Assembly (NCBI GenBank): GCA_038030265.1
Contig: CM075939.1
Coordinates: forward strand, 51,627,253-51,691,252
Reading direction: 5' to 3'
Source of the DNA: Corythucha ciliata
Lineage: Eukaryota > Arthropoda > Insecta > Hemiptera > Tingidae
Length of the DNA: 64,000 nt
Numbering within the stretch: position 1 is the stretch's first letter; every line of letters starts with the position of its first letter. The notes below the pieces were generated by a model that worked only from the letters and a program-made list of their open reading frames with translations, searched no databases and had not been told where the DNA came from. Positions 12,798 to 24,700 of the stretch are shown here, piece by piece. The position numbers and the translations under genes were made by a program.

Positions 12798-15700
12798 AGG
12801 GTGAGAACTTTGACCAATTATGAGGAAACAATGGGACCAGAAAACAAAATAAAAAATGTCTCTTGAAAATTAACAAATTTTACTCCCCCACAAAAACACA
12901 TTAAGTTAAGCAAAAACTTGAGAGGCAAGTAGTGTGAACGAACGATAATTATGACAAAGCTCTTTAGATTAATAATCGTTATTTTTTCTCAACGTAGGTA
13001 CCAACAAGGAGAAAACGCAAATTAAACGGTTTAAAAAAAAGGATTTCAAATGAATCATAATGAGTCACGGTGATTACTCAACCGGATGATGGAGGAAAAA
13101 AGGAAAATTACTGTAAAAAGGGGGAAAAACAGTAGCTCCTTTCTCATTGAAGCCGATTTGTAACTTACAACCGGTAACTTTCACTCTTTTTTGTTTTAAA
13201 GAAAGCCCGGGCGAATGAAATTCGATGATTCAAAAAAATGACGCTTCACACAGGAACAAGGGAGTCGTGTTTAAGCATGTAAAGAACGGAATTGAAATAT
13301 TTAAAATACAAAAACGCATTTTTCACCATTCTTTCAAGTAGGTTGAAAAAGTTACACGACCGTAACTTAAAAAAAAAAAGAAAACGCATATTCTTTTTGT
13401 GAATCAGGCCGAGTAACAGTTAGATAAGCTTGAAGAAAAGAGGAAAATGGAACGACTTTGAAGGAGGCTTTTTTTTCTTCGAATGATGACCGTTAAGACC
13501 AATAAAAAAGGGCGAAAGTGCTCAACAACCAGATTCGAACAACCGTAAAACATTCTTTTTATAAGAGATAATCGGATAACAATTTGGTCAATTTAATCGT
13601 TTTCGCGGTAATTGACCACTTCGCTCAGTTGACATTTCCTCTTGACTTTCATTCACGTGGAGCAAACCACCGCAACCCCCCGCCCCTCATCACCCATCAA
13701 TCATGCATTTACCAATAGATGGTTGACACACAGGACTCATGGATTTAATTTTTATATTACTTCCAAGACAAACGTGACTGGAAAAGCACAGAACAGATGG
13801 AATGGAGCAGCAAGGACAAAACCAAAAGAATTCGATTTTCTTTCTCACCCCCTCCCCCTCTCACCGTGACCCAATGCATTATTTAAAACGAAGAAAAAAC
13901 GAGAAACGATGAAAAACAGTTGGCTAACAAAAGCCTCAACGCCAGGCTTTTGTTAAATGTTGCCGCAACAATACAAAAGAATAATTGGATTTTTTTCCAA
14001 ATCCACAACGACAATAATCACTTTTTCGAAGTTCGAGTCAAGTCAAATTACAGCAAATAATTTTCGATCGATAGGTCTTTTTTAAGAGCGGTTATGAGGA
14101 GGGAGGGTGGGTACTACGTCCCATGTGATATAAAAAGAAAAGTTTCACAAATAAGTGAAACAGGCAGTCGAGTGATTCATTTAACGATTTAAACTTGATC
14201 AACAGAACAAAAGACATTGTCATTTTACACATTAATACTGATGCACGGGATAGGAAAAATTGCGTTTAAAATAAAAGGGGGGCGGCATCCCAGACTTGGC
14301 ACGGGGGCACAAAATTATTCATTGAAATGCATTGTTAACGAGAAAAAAAAGGCTGTAAAACATGTCATACCTATTGTTCTGCGAGAGTTTTCTATATTCT
14401 TGCGGCGCAAAAACAAAAAACGCAGCAGAAATAAAACATAAAATCATAATTATTCGGGCTTTTTCTACCATTAAAATTATTTGCGCGATAGTGATAAACA
14501 AGCGGTGTTCTAATCATTGTGGTTTGTTACGTGCTAGTTTGTAACAGATATGGTCGTCTATCGCAGTCTAGAAGCCTGAGCTGAGAGTGAAATTCAAACA
14601 AACGGCTCTAAATCTCCCTCCCCGATCGAATAACCCAATATTGCGAAGACATAGGTCAGACAATATAACCCTACAGACAGAGAATGATAATGAATTAGGC
14701 GATTAAAAAAAAAAAAAAAAAAAGCAAGAAGAAGGAAGGGGGAAGGGCTAAAATAAGCCCCTCAGAATAGTAAAGATAGCCACGTGGAGGACTTTTGAGG
14801 GGATGGAAGATGTGTCCAGGCAGGAGGATGGATGTCCAATCGAAGGAGGGGTCGGGCCGACTTGGTCAAATAATGAAAGCAGATGGGGCGTATACCGAGA
14901 GCGCTAAAGAGATCCTGGAGGTCCTCAAGCAGACTCACTTCCCCCTGAGTTAAGGGACGCAGGGGCCTCGAATCTAGAGGGAAGTACGCTGGTCTAGTGC
15001 TGCGGCCAGCCGACTAAGGCACTATGGAGCGCATCGGTAAAATTGTTTCATACGCCGGGCCGTAAAAAATTGAATAGGTTACTGGATTATGCCCTTCGAA
15101 TCATCAGGACCAGACGGAATTTCCCCGGATGTTGCAACGTGGCTTGGAGGTCCTAGACCAACTTCGAACTGCCTAACGGCCTCACTGTATTCATTTCAAA
15201 GTCGGGAACGAGACCCTCGGCCCAAACAAAGACGTACCGCCCCTTAAGCTAAGGTAATTAAAGCCAATTGTTGTTAAAACAAAGGTAATTGGCCTGGGTA
15301 TTGAACGTGTACCAGCCGGGCAAGTCCACAGAAACGCTCTACTAAATGAACTGGTGGGTGAGTTGGAAAATTCCTGGAGGTGAAAGAGCTTGCTCAGGGC
15401 TGTTTCCTGGGCATAGGTAGTGCCTTTGTTTACACTACCCACGCCACAAGAACCCGTTGAAGGGAATCTCAGAACTATTCAGGCCCGTTTTCCGGGGTCG
15501 CACTGATTTTACTGCGCACGACTCCAACGCAATTGGCCGCCCCGAAGTCCAAGAAATAGCCTCGACGTGGGCAGACCGGCTACGGACAGAGAAAATCTAC
15601 CAAAGACAGCGACAAGACGAAACACTTATTTTGGGAAACTTTGAAGGGGTCTGACGTTCTCCGTTCGTCAAAGTTACTTCCTATGACTCCAGAAACTGTC

Positions 15701-18700
15701 GACTTTATGTCTAGGAAACCGACCCCGGGACCGACATTCAAGTTTCTGGAGAGGATATCATACGAGTTTCTTCGCATATATATATATATAGAATTTGTGT
15801 GTGAATTTCTAGTCTCATAGCGAAGTAGTAGACAGTTTAGCAGGCAAAAGCGACAGTAAATTTGGCCATTTGAAGCTGATTAACGTTCACTTCTACTAAG
15901 GAAACGACATTTCAGCCACCAAACTTATCCAAATACCCTGAAAATAGCTATAGATACAGAAAACACTGATTTAAGGCTAATTTAACAATAAAAAAGGTCA
16001 TTTGGCCCCATTCCTTTTCCTTACAAACCCAAACTCCAAGAAACAGACCATTTTTCGACAAGAATCCCCACGAAACCGACAATTTCCTCCTATAGAAACA
16101 GATAATGTAATGTTCACCCCCACGTACTCCGAAAAATGACTCAAAGGAATGCTCCGGGTAACACTGCCGGATACACTGCTGTACCCCGGCCCAAGAGTTA
16201 AATATCGTACGTCAGCCACCTTGTCACTTCCTTCTCAAGTTCTCGAACAGAATACGTCGTACAACAGTTTGGGTTTTGAAAAATTTGTGCTTCTCATACC
16301 AAGAAATAGCCAGGTTTTCATTTTCATGCAATTTATCGAAAAAAAAGCGACAGACCGACGGCATGCCAAAAACCACTTTTTTTCAACTTTTCTGAGGTTG
16401 TACATAAAGAATCTGAAGTCAGCTCGGACTCCATTTTTTTCACGAACACCATACTTCCCGTAGGGGAAATGCAAGTAAAATGGACTATTTTTGACAGCAC
16501 AATAGAATCGAACAGTTTTTTTCCAGGCTCTAATCACTAATCAGCTGTAAACTAATGCCCGATAACCACCAAACATGTCCATGAAGTCTGATTGGCTGGT
16601 CAAAACCCAGGAGATTTTACCGCAGTATCTTTTACTCTGAAAATCAAAATGTTACAGCTGATTGAGCTTAAAGCGTGAAGTTTGGCTAACATAATCAATG
16701 TATGGGGTCTAAAAATTGATTATTTGGCCACATGTTGAAAATTTTCACCTAGAAACAAGCTTGGAGCATGAACCACGAATTTTATTGGCATGAAGCTTGT
16801 AATTTACCCACTGAAACCGACTTACTGCCCCCAGGAACGGAATAATCTGCTCTAAAACTTTTTAGCTGCAGGATCTTAATTTCGGATCACGAATGAATAA
16901 CTCAGCCCGAAATCTGGCTGTCCACGTGTAAATAAAAGTCAAGTTTTCCCAAAAATTGCAGAGAGCTTGGCCTCTTGGCATGCTCAGATTATTCATCCAA
17001 CAATAACTTATCCCCCCCTTCCTAAATCAACTGCCAACTTGGTGACGTACGGGCAATTAAACTTCACATGTCCACAATGCCCCAGTCATCTGAGTGTGCA
17101 TTCGCATCTCTTCAGTATCGGAGAATGCAGCAACGATGGGGAAAGGAACTTTCGAAGTTAAGGGGGAAGCACTGCGGGCATCCGTGTTTTTTAGTACTAC
17201 ATATTATGTACCTGATGCCCCCTCTCCTGACAATATGATGTAGGGGGATTACATCAGTACTGAGGCCATGCCCCCTCTCAGCACTTTGGTGCCAAGGATG
17301 CTGAATCAGCACCGTACCCAAAACATTTGGCCACCCTAGTTTGAAGGAATGTTCTTCCGAACTGAGCCAACAGACGCGACCTGTGTTTCAATCATACCAC
17401 AGCTGACCTCGCCATTATCCGTGGGCAGATCAGACAAGAATTCTGGGCTCCGCTGAAGACTTCCCGTGGCTCCGTCACGCCATTCTCTTTTTTGGGTGTC
17501 TAGCCAGTTCATAAAAGGCTCCCCTCAAAGACAGAACTTTCGGCCAGTACTCTACGAGTCCTTTGAACCCTGAGGGCATCTAGACTCTTTAGCCAGAGAA
17601 GATCGCACACTCTCGCCTATGCATCACCATACCCCACCAACATGACCCTTGTCATTCATCACTACCCATGACCCTGGTCATTCGTCACTCCATACATCTG
17701 ATTATGCAAGTTTAGGGTGTTTTTTGTTTTAGAGGTTTGTAAGGGAATATAACCCTCAGGAAAGAACCAAAATGTGGTGCGACCTTCATCAGAGTTTTTC
17801 CAACGGCTTAGCCAGGAGTGCGGAAGGGCCGCCCAGCATGTGATTCTATTTTCCGGGATTAACCGTACGCTGGCGACATACCTTCAATAGAAAATGATTG
17901 AGCTATTCTTTACCAGAAGTTCCCAACCCAGTGTAAAAACTGAGCCCCCCCCCCCCATGATACAATCCAATCTAGCCCCGGAATAAATTTTGTGCGCAAA
18001 AACTAGTAATTTAATGCAACACACTTATAGCGTTTTCCGTGTACATACAAATCTGCTCTAGAGCAATTCATTTCCACCAGTCTTTTCCACTAAAATATAT
18101 ATTTTAACTCAGAGAGGACGAGTGGAAATGAACTGCTCTAGAGCAGAATTTTATGTAAATGAAAAACGCCGTTATATTCGTTCAATTTACCCCCTAGAAG
18201 CGTAATTATGCTACGAAACTATAATTATCTAGCCCGAAACTTACTGAAGCCTGAGCAGCTATCAAATTAAGCTGCCAGAGCTTAATTAGCCATAGAAACT
18301 ACATTGTTCTCATCGATTGAGACTCGGTAATTAGTCCAGTCAATAAGAACATAAAAAAAGGGTTCACTTTACATCGAAAGTGGTGTTTGATTTAGAAGAT
18401 AAGGAATCTGAGTTTTCGTCGTCCTAACCCTTGTGCTAACTTCAGGGCAGGCCAAAAACCATCGATTTTTTGGATTATAGTCGAATAACTTCTTTCCTAT
18501 GCTTCCTAGCTAAACGATAGCGATATTCATTAGCAGATTACAAAGTACTCCAAGTGATTCACCCTTTGGGATTTTTTGTGCAACCAATACCAACGGAGCT
18601 ATGAATCGCCAACAAAGAAGTAAATTCGCAACATACGTACGCACAGCAAATACTCATGGAAGACTATGCCATGTAGTGAAAGCCACAGCAGTTAAGACTG

Positions 18701-21700
18701 CTGATGATTTATAGACCATGAATTGCAGCCCAGTATTTATTGCCCAGTCGTGGCGGTTAGGGGGGAAGAGTGAAGATTTTCGACAAAAAAAGAAAATGGG
18801 CATTCTCTGGGTTAACTTCAACCAAGTCATTTTATTGCCCTGATCGCCCCATATGATTATATCGTAGATAAACTTGTTACAGGTACGACCAGGAGACCAC
18901 GATAGGTATATAGGTATTCTATCTCTATGTTACTCTCTACTCTCATATTGGAGTGTTCATCAATAACAATTAAATCTCTTACACATTGGTGGACAATTGG
19001 GCATCAATTCATTCGTGTAGGCGTTTGTGTAGGCAAATTTCATTAATTTTTTTCGAATAGTTTACCTCTTTATTGGCGATTCGTAGCTCCGTTGATGTTG
19101 GTTGCAGAAAAAACCACAAGGGTTAAATAATTAGTATTATGTAACCTACTAATATTAATATAGTAGCATTGTTAAGCTAGGAAGCACAGGAAATAAGTTA
19201 TTCGCCTACAACCCGAAGAATCCACAAAAATTAACGGTTTTTCGCCTTCCCGGAAGTTAGCACAGGGGTTAGGGCGACGAAAACTCAGATTCCTTATCTT
19301 CTAACCCGCCAGAACAATACAATAGAAAAAAAATCAAACACAACTTTCTATGTATAGCACAATGTACTCATTGACTGGACTAAATTGCAATCCAGACACC
19401 TAAAGACTGTCTATCTACTCACGAAATTTGAATTTTGTCCCTAGAAACGTTTTAGGCCCACACAGCGCCTGCATGCTCGGTTACAGTATTGGCAGTTGAG
19501 CCTCAAGAACCTACTGTGCAGTCACTAATATGAGCGAAACTTGGACTACACATCGCTTCATAACCTGACATTTCGGCCAAAGCTAAGGACATTTAGTGAC
19601 TAACAACCGCAGGAACGGGACATTTTTCCACTGTTTAAATACGGAGCCTAAAACTGACGGATTAGCCACAAATCTAGAAGTTTACTTTTTGGCTCAATTA
19701 GAGCCAAAGAGTAAACAGTTCAAGGCTTCAAGAAGAAAATTCAGTAAACAATGGGAAAAAACTACTAATCCGATACCTTTCATGCCTCCCTCGGTGCGAG
19801 AGTTCGTCACAAACTTCCGACTTACTACTACCTATTAAACATGATTTTCTACAGAGCCACCTTCATCGAATTCGTGTGGCTCAGTCTCCGATTTGCCCGC
19901 TTTGTTGGGCTTCTGAAATGGACGCCGATCATTTAAGTAAATGCCAGAATAGTCCGCTCTACGAACGAAATTATCCGATTGGGATGTTGAAGCTTGAGGT
20001 AGTGAGCTCCCGCGTTCAGTCAGGTTAATCTACGAAATTGTCTAGCTCACGTTGCAAACTTGAGCTCTTCAACTTGCATGTTGAAGAGTAGAAAGAAGTA
20101 ATTTATACTGGTCTGCCAGGAAGGAAATGACTACAATGTCTCCAGCCGGGGTCCGATAAACAAAAAATTGCTGCGGGATGTAGTAGTTACACCCGAAAGA
20201 TGCGGAAGGTGCGGTCCAGTCTCCGTTTCGACCTCAGACCTTCAGCTACCTGAGCTACTCGGTCTTGGTCTCATCAGCCCAGCAATTGAGCCGAGTGCGG
20301 AGCCAATGGACCGCTCCTCATCGGGAACGGAGGTGCCACTGCAATACGATATCCGCCCCCGGCGCTCTACTCGACCCAGCAAAACCGAGTCAGGGAGGGC
20401 ACGGCTCACCAGGACTGAAGAGAACCACGATAGCGGGGGGGGGGGGACTAGGGATGTTGTGACTATAGCCCGGCCAAAGACTAAAGAAATCGACGGTAGC
20501 GCTACTAGCGCCGATTAGTATGTACTTAACCCCCCACCAGTTTTTCGTGCAATCGTTATTTTCCGATATTTCTATCAGTGATATGAGTGTTTTTTTTGCC
20601 TCAACGGTTTTTTGTCGTGATTAAAGTAAGTAGACATGAGATAATTAATGATTTTAATACTTTGAGAGACAAAATGTTGTATTTGATTTCAGAAATGAGT
20701 GAATGACCGAAAAGAAGAACTTTAGGAAGCCAAGCAAGGCAAATCGTTTTTTCAGTATTTTACCCGGCAGAAGGTAGAGGAAGAGCCTAAGCCCGACATC
20801 AACAGTTTGGTGGCTGAGGCGACCGGTGTTTCCCGGTCTTCTGTTTTCCGCATCGTGAAGGAAGCCGAACGATCGACCTCAGAGGGCTCGAGTACGAGTC
20901 GGTCACTTTTCACCACACCTACGAGGAAGAACATTCCACATAAGAAGCGAGTCGAGTTCGATTCTTTTACTGACAGTGCCATTCGTTTTAAAGTTCGCAG
21001 TTTTATGCTGTTAAAAAGCAGTGCCCGTCAATTAGGCTTCTCCATAAGGAGTTACTAGAGCAAGGCGTTGTAGACTGCGGTAAGGAGTACATTCGGCAGC
21101 GCCTACATCACCTGGGGTTTAAGTGGAAGAAAGGTCAATCCAATCGTAAAATTCTAATTGAGCGGCCAGAAATTGCAGCCCGTAGGGTCTCCTACCTGAG
21201 GGAGATAAAAAAACATCGAGAGGCCAACAAGAATATTGTCTTCCTGGATGAAACGTACGTACAAGAGGCCCACAACGTTACATCCTGTTGGCAGTCAGAG
21301 GACGAATTGGGGGCTACTCATAAAATAGGTGAGCTGATGATTCTTCATTTCTTTAGCATGAAAATAGTTTCTCGTAATTTTATATTTCAGGAAAGGGCAA
21401 TCGACTTATTGTTGTTCATGGAGGTGGGGAGCAAGGCTTCGTTAGAGACGGTCTCCTGATTTTCAAATCCTCAAGTACTTCAGGGGACTATCACACGTCC
21501 ATGAATGCTGAGAATTTCTCGAAATGGCTCAGTACGTGCTTCCTACCCAACGTGCCGGCAGGCAGTGTCATAGTCATGAACAACGCGAGTTATCATTGCC
21601 TCGAAAGAAACAAAAAGCCGAATTCCGGCAGCCTTAACCGCGTGATTGTCGAATAGCTTTCCCAGCATGGCATCGAATTCTGCGAAACATCAACGAAAGC

Positions 21701-24700
21701 AGAACTTCTCGAACTCGTGAGAAGCGTTCCCATCGAGAAATACTTCGTGGTGGATGACTTGATCCGATCTTTTGGTCACATACCTCTACGTCTCCCTCCT
21801 TATCACCCCGACTTAAATCCGATTGAGTTGGTGTGGGGAGCCATCAAGAACGATCTTGCTCGAAATAGTGTTGGTACATCACTTAGGGAGAAAGAAATTG
21901 ATTTGTGCAATGATGAAACCGCCCCCCCTCCCTTGGTGGTGAACTGCTCTGGCTTTTTGACGTTGGTCTTTGTCATATAAATAAATTTATAATAAATTTT
22001 ATGTAATAAAGGTTCTGAAAGAGTGAAATTCAGTAAAGGAGGTTTTTGAAAGAGCAAAACCCACGAAATTTGGAGTTTGAACAAGCAAATTTCACGAAAT
22101 TACGATTTTAACGAGACAAATCCACCAAAAGATTTGGAAGAGCAGAAATCCGCAAATCTGGCGTTTGTGAGAGTCAAAAATGGCGATTTTTGTTTTTGAA
22201 AGTGCCACATGCCTATGATTAGTTTTGAATCAGACCGTGAGCCAAATTGTTTGGTTTGTCGGTCCAACGATCTGGATTGTGGTGGTGTGAAGTTCCTACT
22301 TTTTAGTATAATCGGTGGCGGTGTGTGGGAGTGATTGAGTGGGTGAAAAGGGAAATCGCTGTATGGTTCTCCGAGTAGACTGTGCATTATGAACCCCGCT
22401 CTTGGCGCTCAACCTTATCTTACCTGGCAAAAATCGAGTTAGGTAGGAGACCCGGCCCTTGTTTCTTGAAGACGAAATGAATGTTTTTAGGTTGTGGCTA
22501 CGCTAAAGTTTGCCAAGTGGCAAAGGGACGGCAATTAAACGAACGGCAGTAAACATATAGGGCCCTCCACACACAGTTTGTCTTGTTTTCGACGCTAACT
22601 CGAAAGGGGCTTCTGTAAATTGCATTCGTGTTCGACATTGAAACGCTTCGAGTTCGAGTCAAAGACAAGACAACCCGTGTGTGGGGGTCTTAATAAGACT
22701 TTTACTTGAGAATTCCGTGAAATCCCGATAGTTTCACCAAAAAAACAACAGATAACTATGTAAAAGTAGATATTTGTGGCTATTTTCCGTCGCTCGGACC
22801 AGGAACGTTTCAATTTAACGATGCAGGCTTCAACAGATTTGTCGAGCAATCGGGTTGTAGTTTTCCTGGTTAAAGACGCGTTTTGAGAGGGTTTATCTCG
22901 ACAAAGGACGTTCTTCCGGTCCTAAAACCAAAAATAGGAATCATACCAAGGATGACGATGCGTAGATTGTAAAATAAATAGGAAAATAATTATCATGTTG
23001 GCTTACTCACTTCGGCAACTCAGCCTCATAGCTTCGGAAGGAATTGCACAAACAATGAATTCCACGGTACGTTTAAATATCAACCCTTCCGCCGAAAGAC
23101 CGAAGGGAAAGTGAAGCATTTTAGTATTTGAGCACGAAAAATAAGGATTCTTGACAAAATTTAACAAATCAAAACATCTACCAGTTGTAGTCAGAAAGAT
23201 CAGTGAACCGCGATCCCCGAGTGATAAGAAGTTTCAAAACTTTAGGAGGTAAACGGCTGTACAATGGAAGGGGTATGGGGAAGCTCTCAGTGAGAACTTA
23301 GGTGGAGATTCGATGTTCTTCAATCTTTGGCCGGGCTATAGGCGCCACGGGCGAGTTCAATAAAGAACGACAATGATGTTGGGGGCAGGACCCACCAAAC
23401 AATCATAGCACGCTCAATTGCCGGGCTGGGGCTGATGAGACCTGGGGGCCTGTTCTGTAAAGTTAACAACAGTTGAAATGTCGTTATACGTCATGAGTTA
23501 GGATTTGGTGTTGGTATCAAAACAGCACCTCTGGGGTGTTGTTTACGACACCGGCAGTTGATAAGAAGGAAGGATTATTCAATCTGTGTACTTTTTGAGT
23601 TTTTACTTGAATTAAGTGTTGACTTTGCTTTCCATCATTGTCATTCGATGCCTCTAGCAGTAACAGAGGGTAGCATTGTGTTTTGTCGAGGGTGGACGTG
23701 GAAAAGTGTCCCTAAACTCAGACGTTACCGCCTCCCACAACTTTTTCGTAACCGCCGTGGATTGAGTTGAGTGCCGATAGTGACACATTCGCGTATTTTC
23801 GAGATATTATTGGAAAATTCGGGTTCTATGACGAACAAGAGACGTAAATGGCTGATGGCTAGGGAACTCGTGATCTAGGTGCCCGTCCCAACGAACAAGG
23901 ACCTCGGGGATACGATCGACAAAACTTAAGGGCCTAGCCTCCTCGTAGGGTGACATTCTAATCTTAAGAAAAAAGGAAAATAATGGCTTATCAAGCGAGC
24001 TCACACAGTAAGTTGCTTATTTTTTACGTCTATCCATAGTTGGATTGACTTTTTTTCTCGAATTAGCAGGATGAATGCCCAGAGATTGCGGTTCTCCAAT
24101 CGCTATTATTTTCGTCCTCATGCAGCACCGAGACTTCTTCAGTCACAGCTGACAGATCGGGACACATATTCGAGCGAAGTCCGATTGATGTGGTTCATTG
24201 TATCCAAATAAATTCATTATTGTTTATGGAAGTTTGTTCTTAAGGTCTGTCGTCCACTGGAAGCGTTTTCGAGCGGCGCTACAACGCGCGACAACGAGCG
24301 TACATCCCAAAGGCTCAAATTGAATGTGACATCGTCCACTGCAGGCTTAGCTGCAGTGAATTCAATTTAAGTCATTTTGTATGTACGCTCGTTGTCGCGC
24401 CGCTCAAAAACGCTTCCAGTGGACGACCGGCCTAAGGGGGAGTTGTACATGTGTTTCCTCGACCCCCCTCCAATCTACCTCGCCTACTCCGCGTTACGGA
24501 AATTACCGCCGTATTTCTGCACCAATCCTGGACTTCAAGGGCTCATTTAAATCTTCAGGAAATTCCGCACAAGCGTACGATCTTCCTTTTTCATATTTCA
24601 TCCCTAAAATAACTGTAAAACGCACACAAACTTTTACCTCGAAAATTCACACTCTTTCGACGAATTATTCAGGAAAGCAAGATCGTACGCTTGTGCGGAA

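Noticed and set aside
20168..20518. 116-codon ORF as a real gene
   Set aside because: It is coextensive with an inverted repeat whose other copy is broken. It has no domain and is low-complexity at its end.
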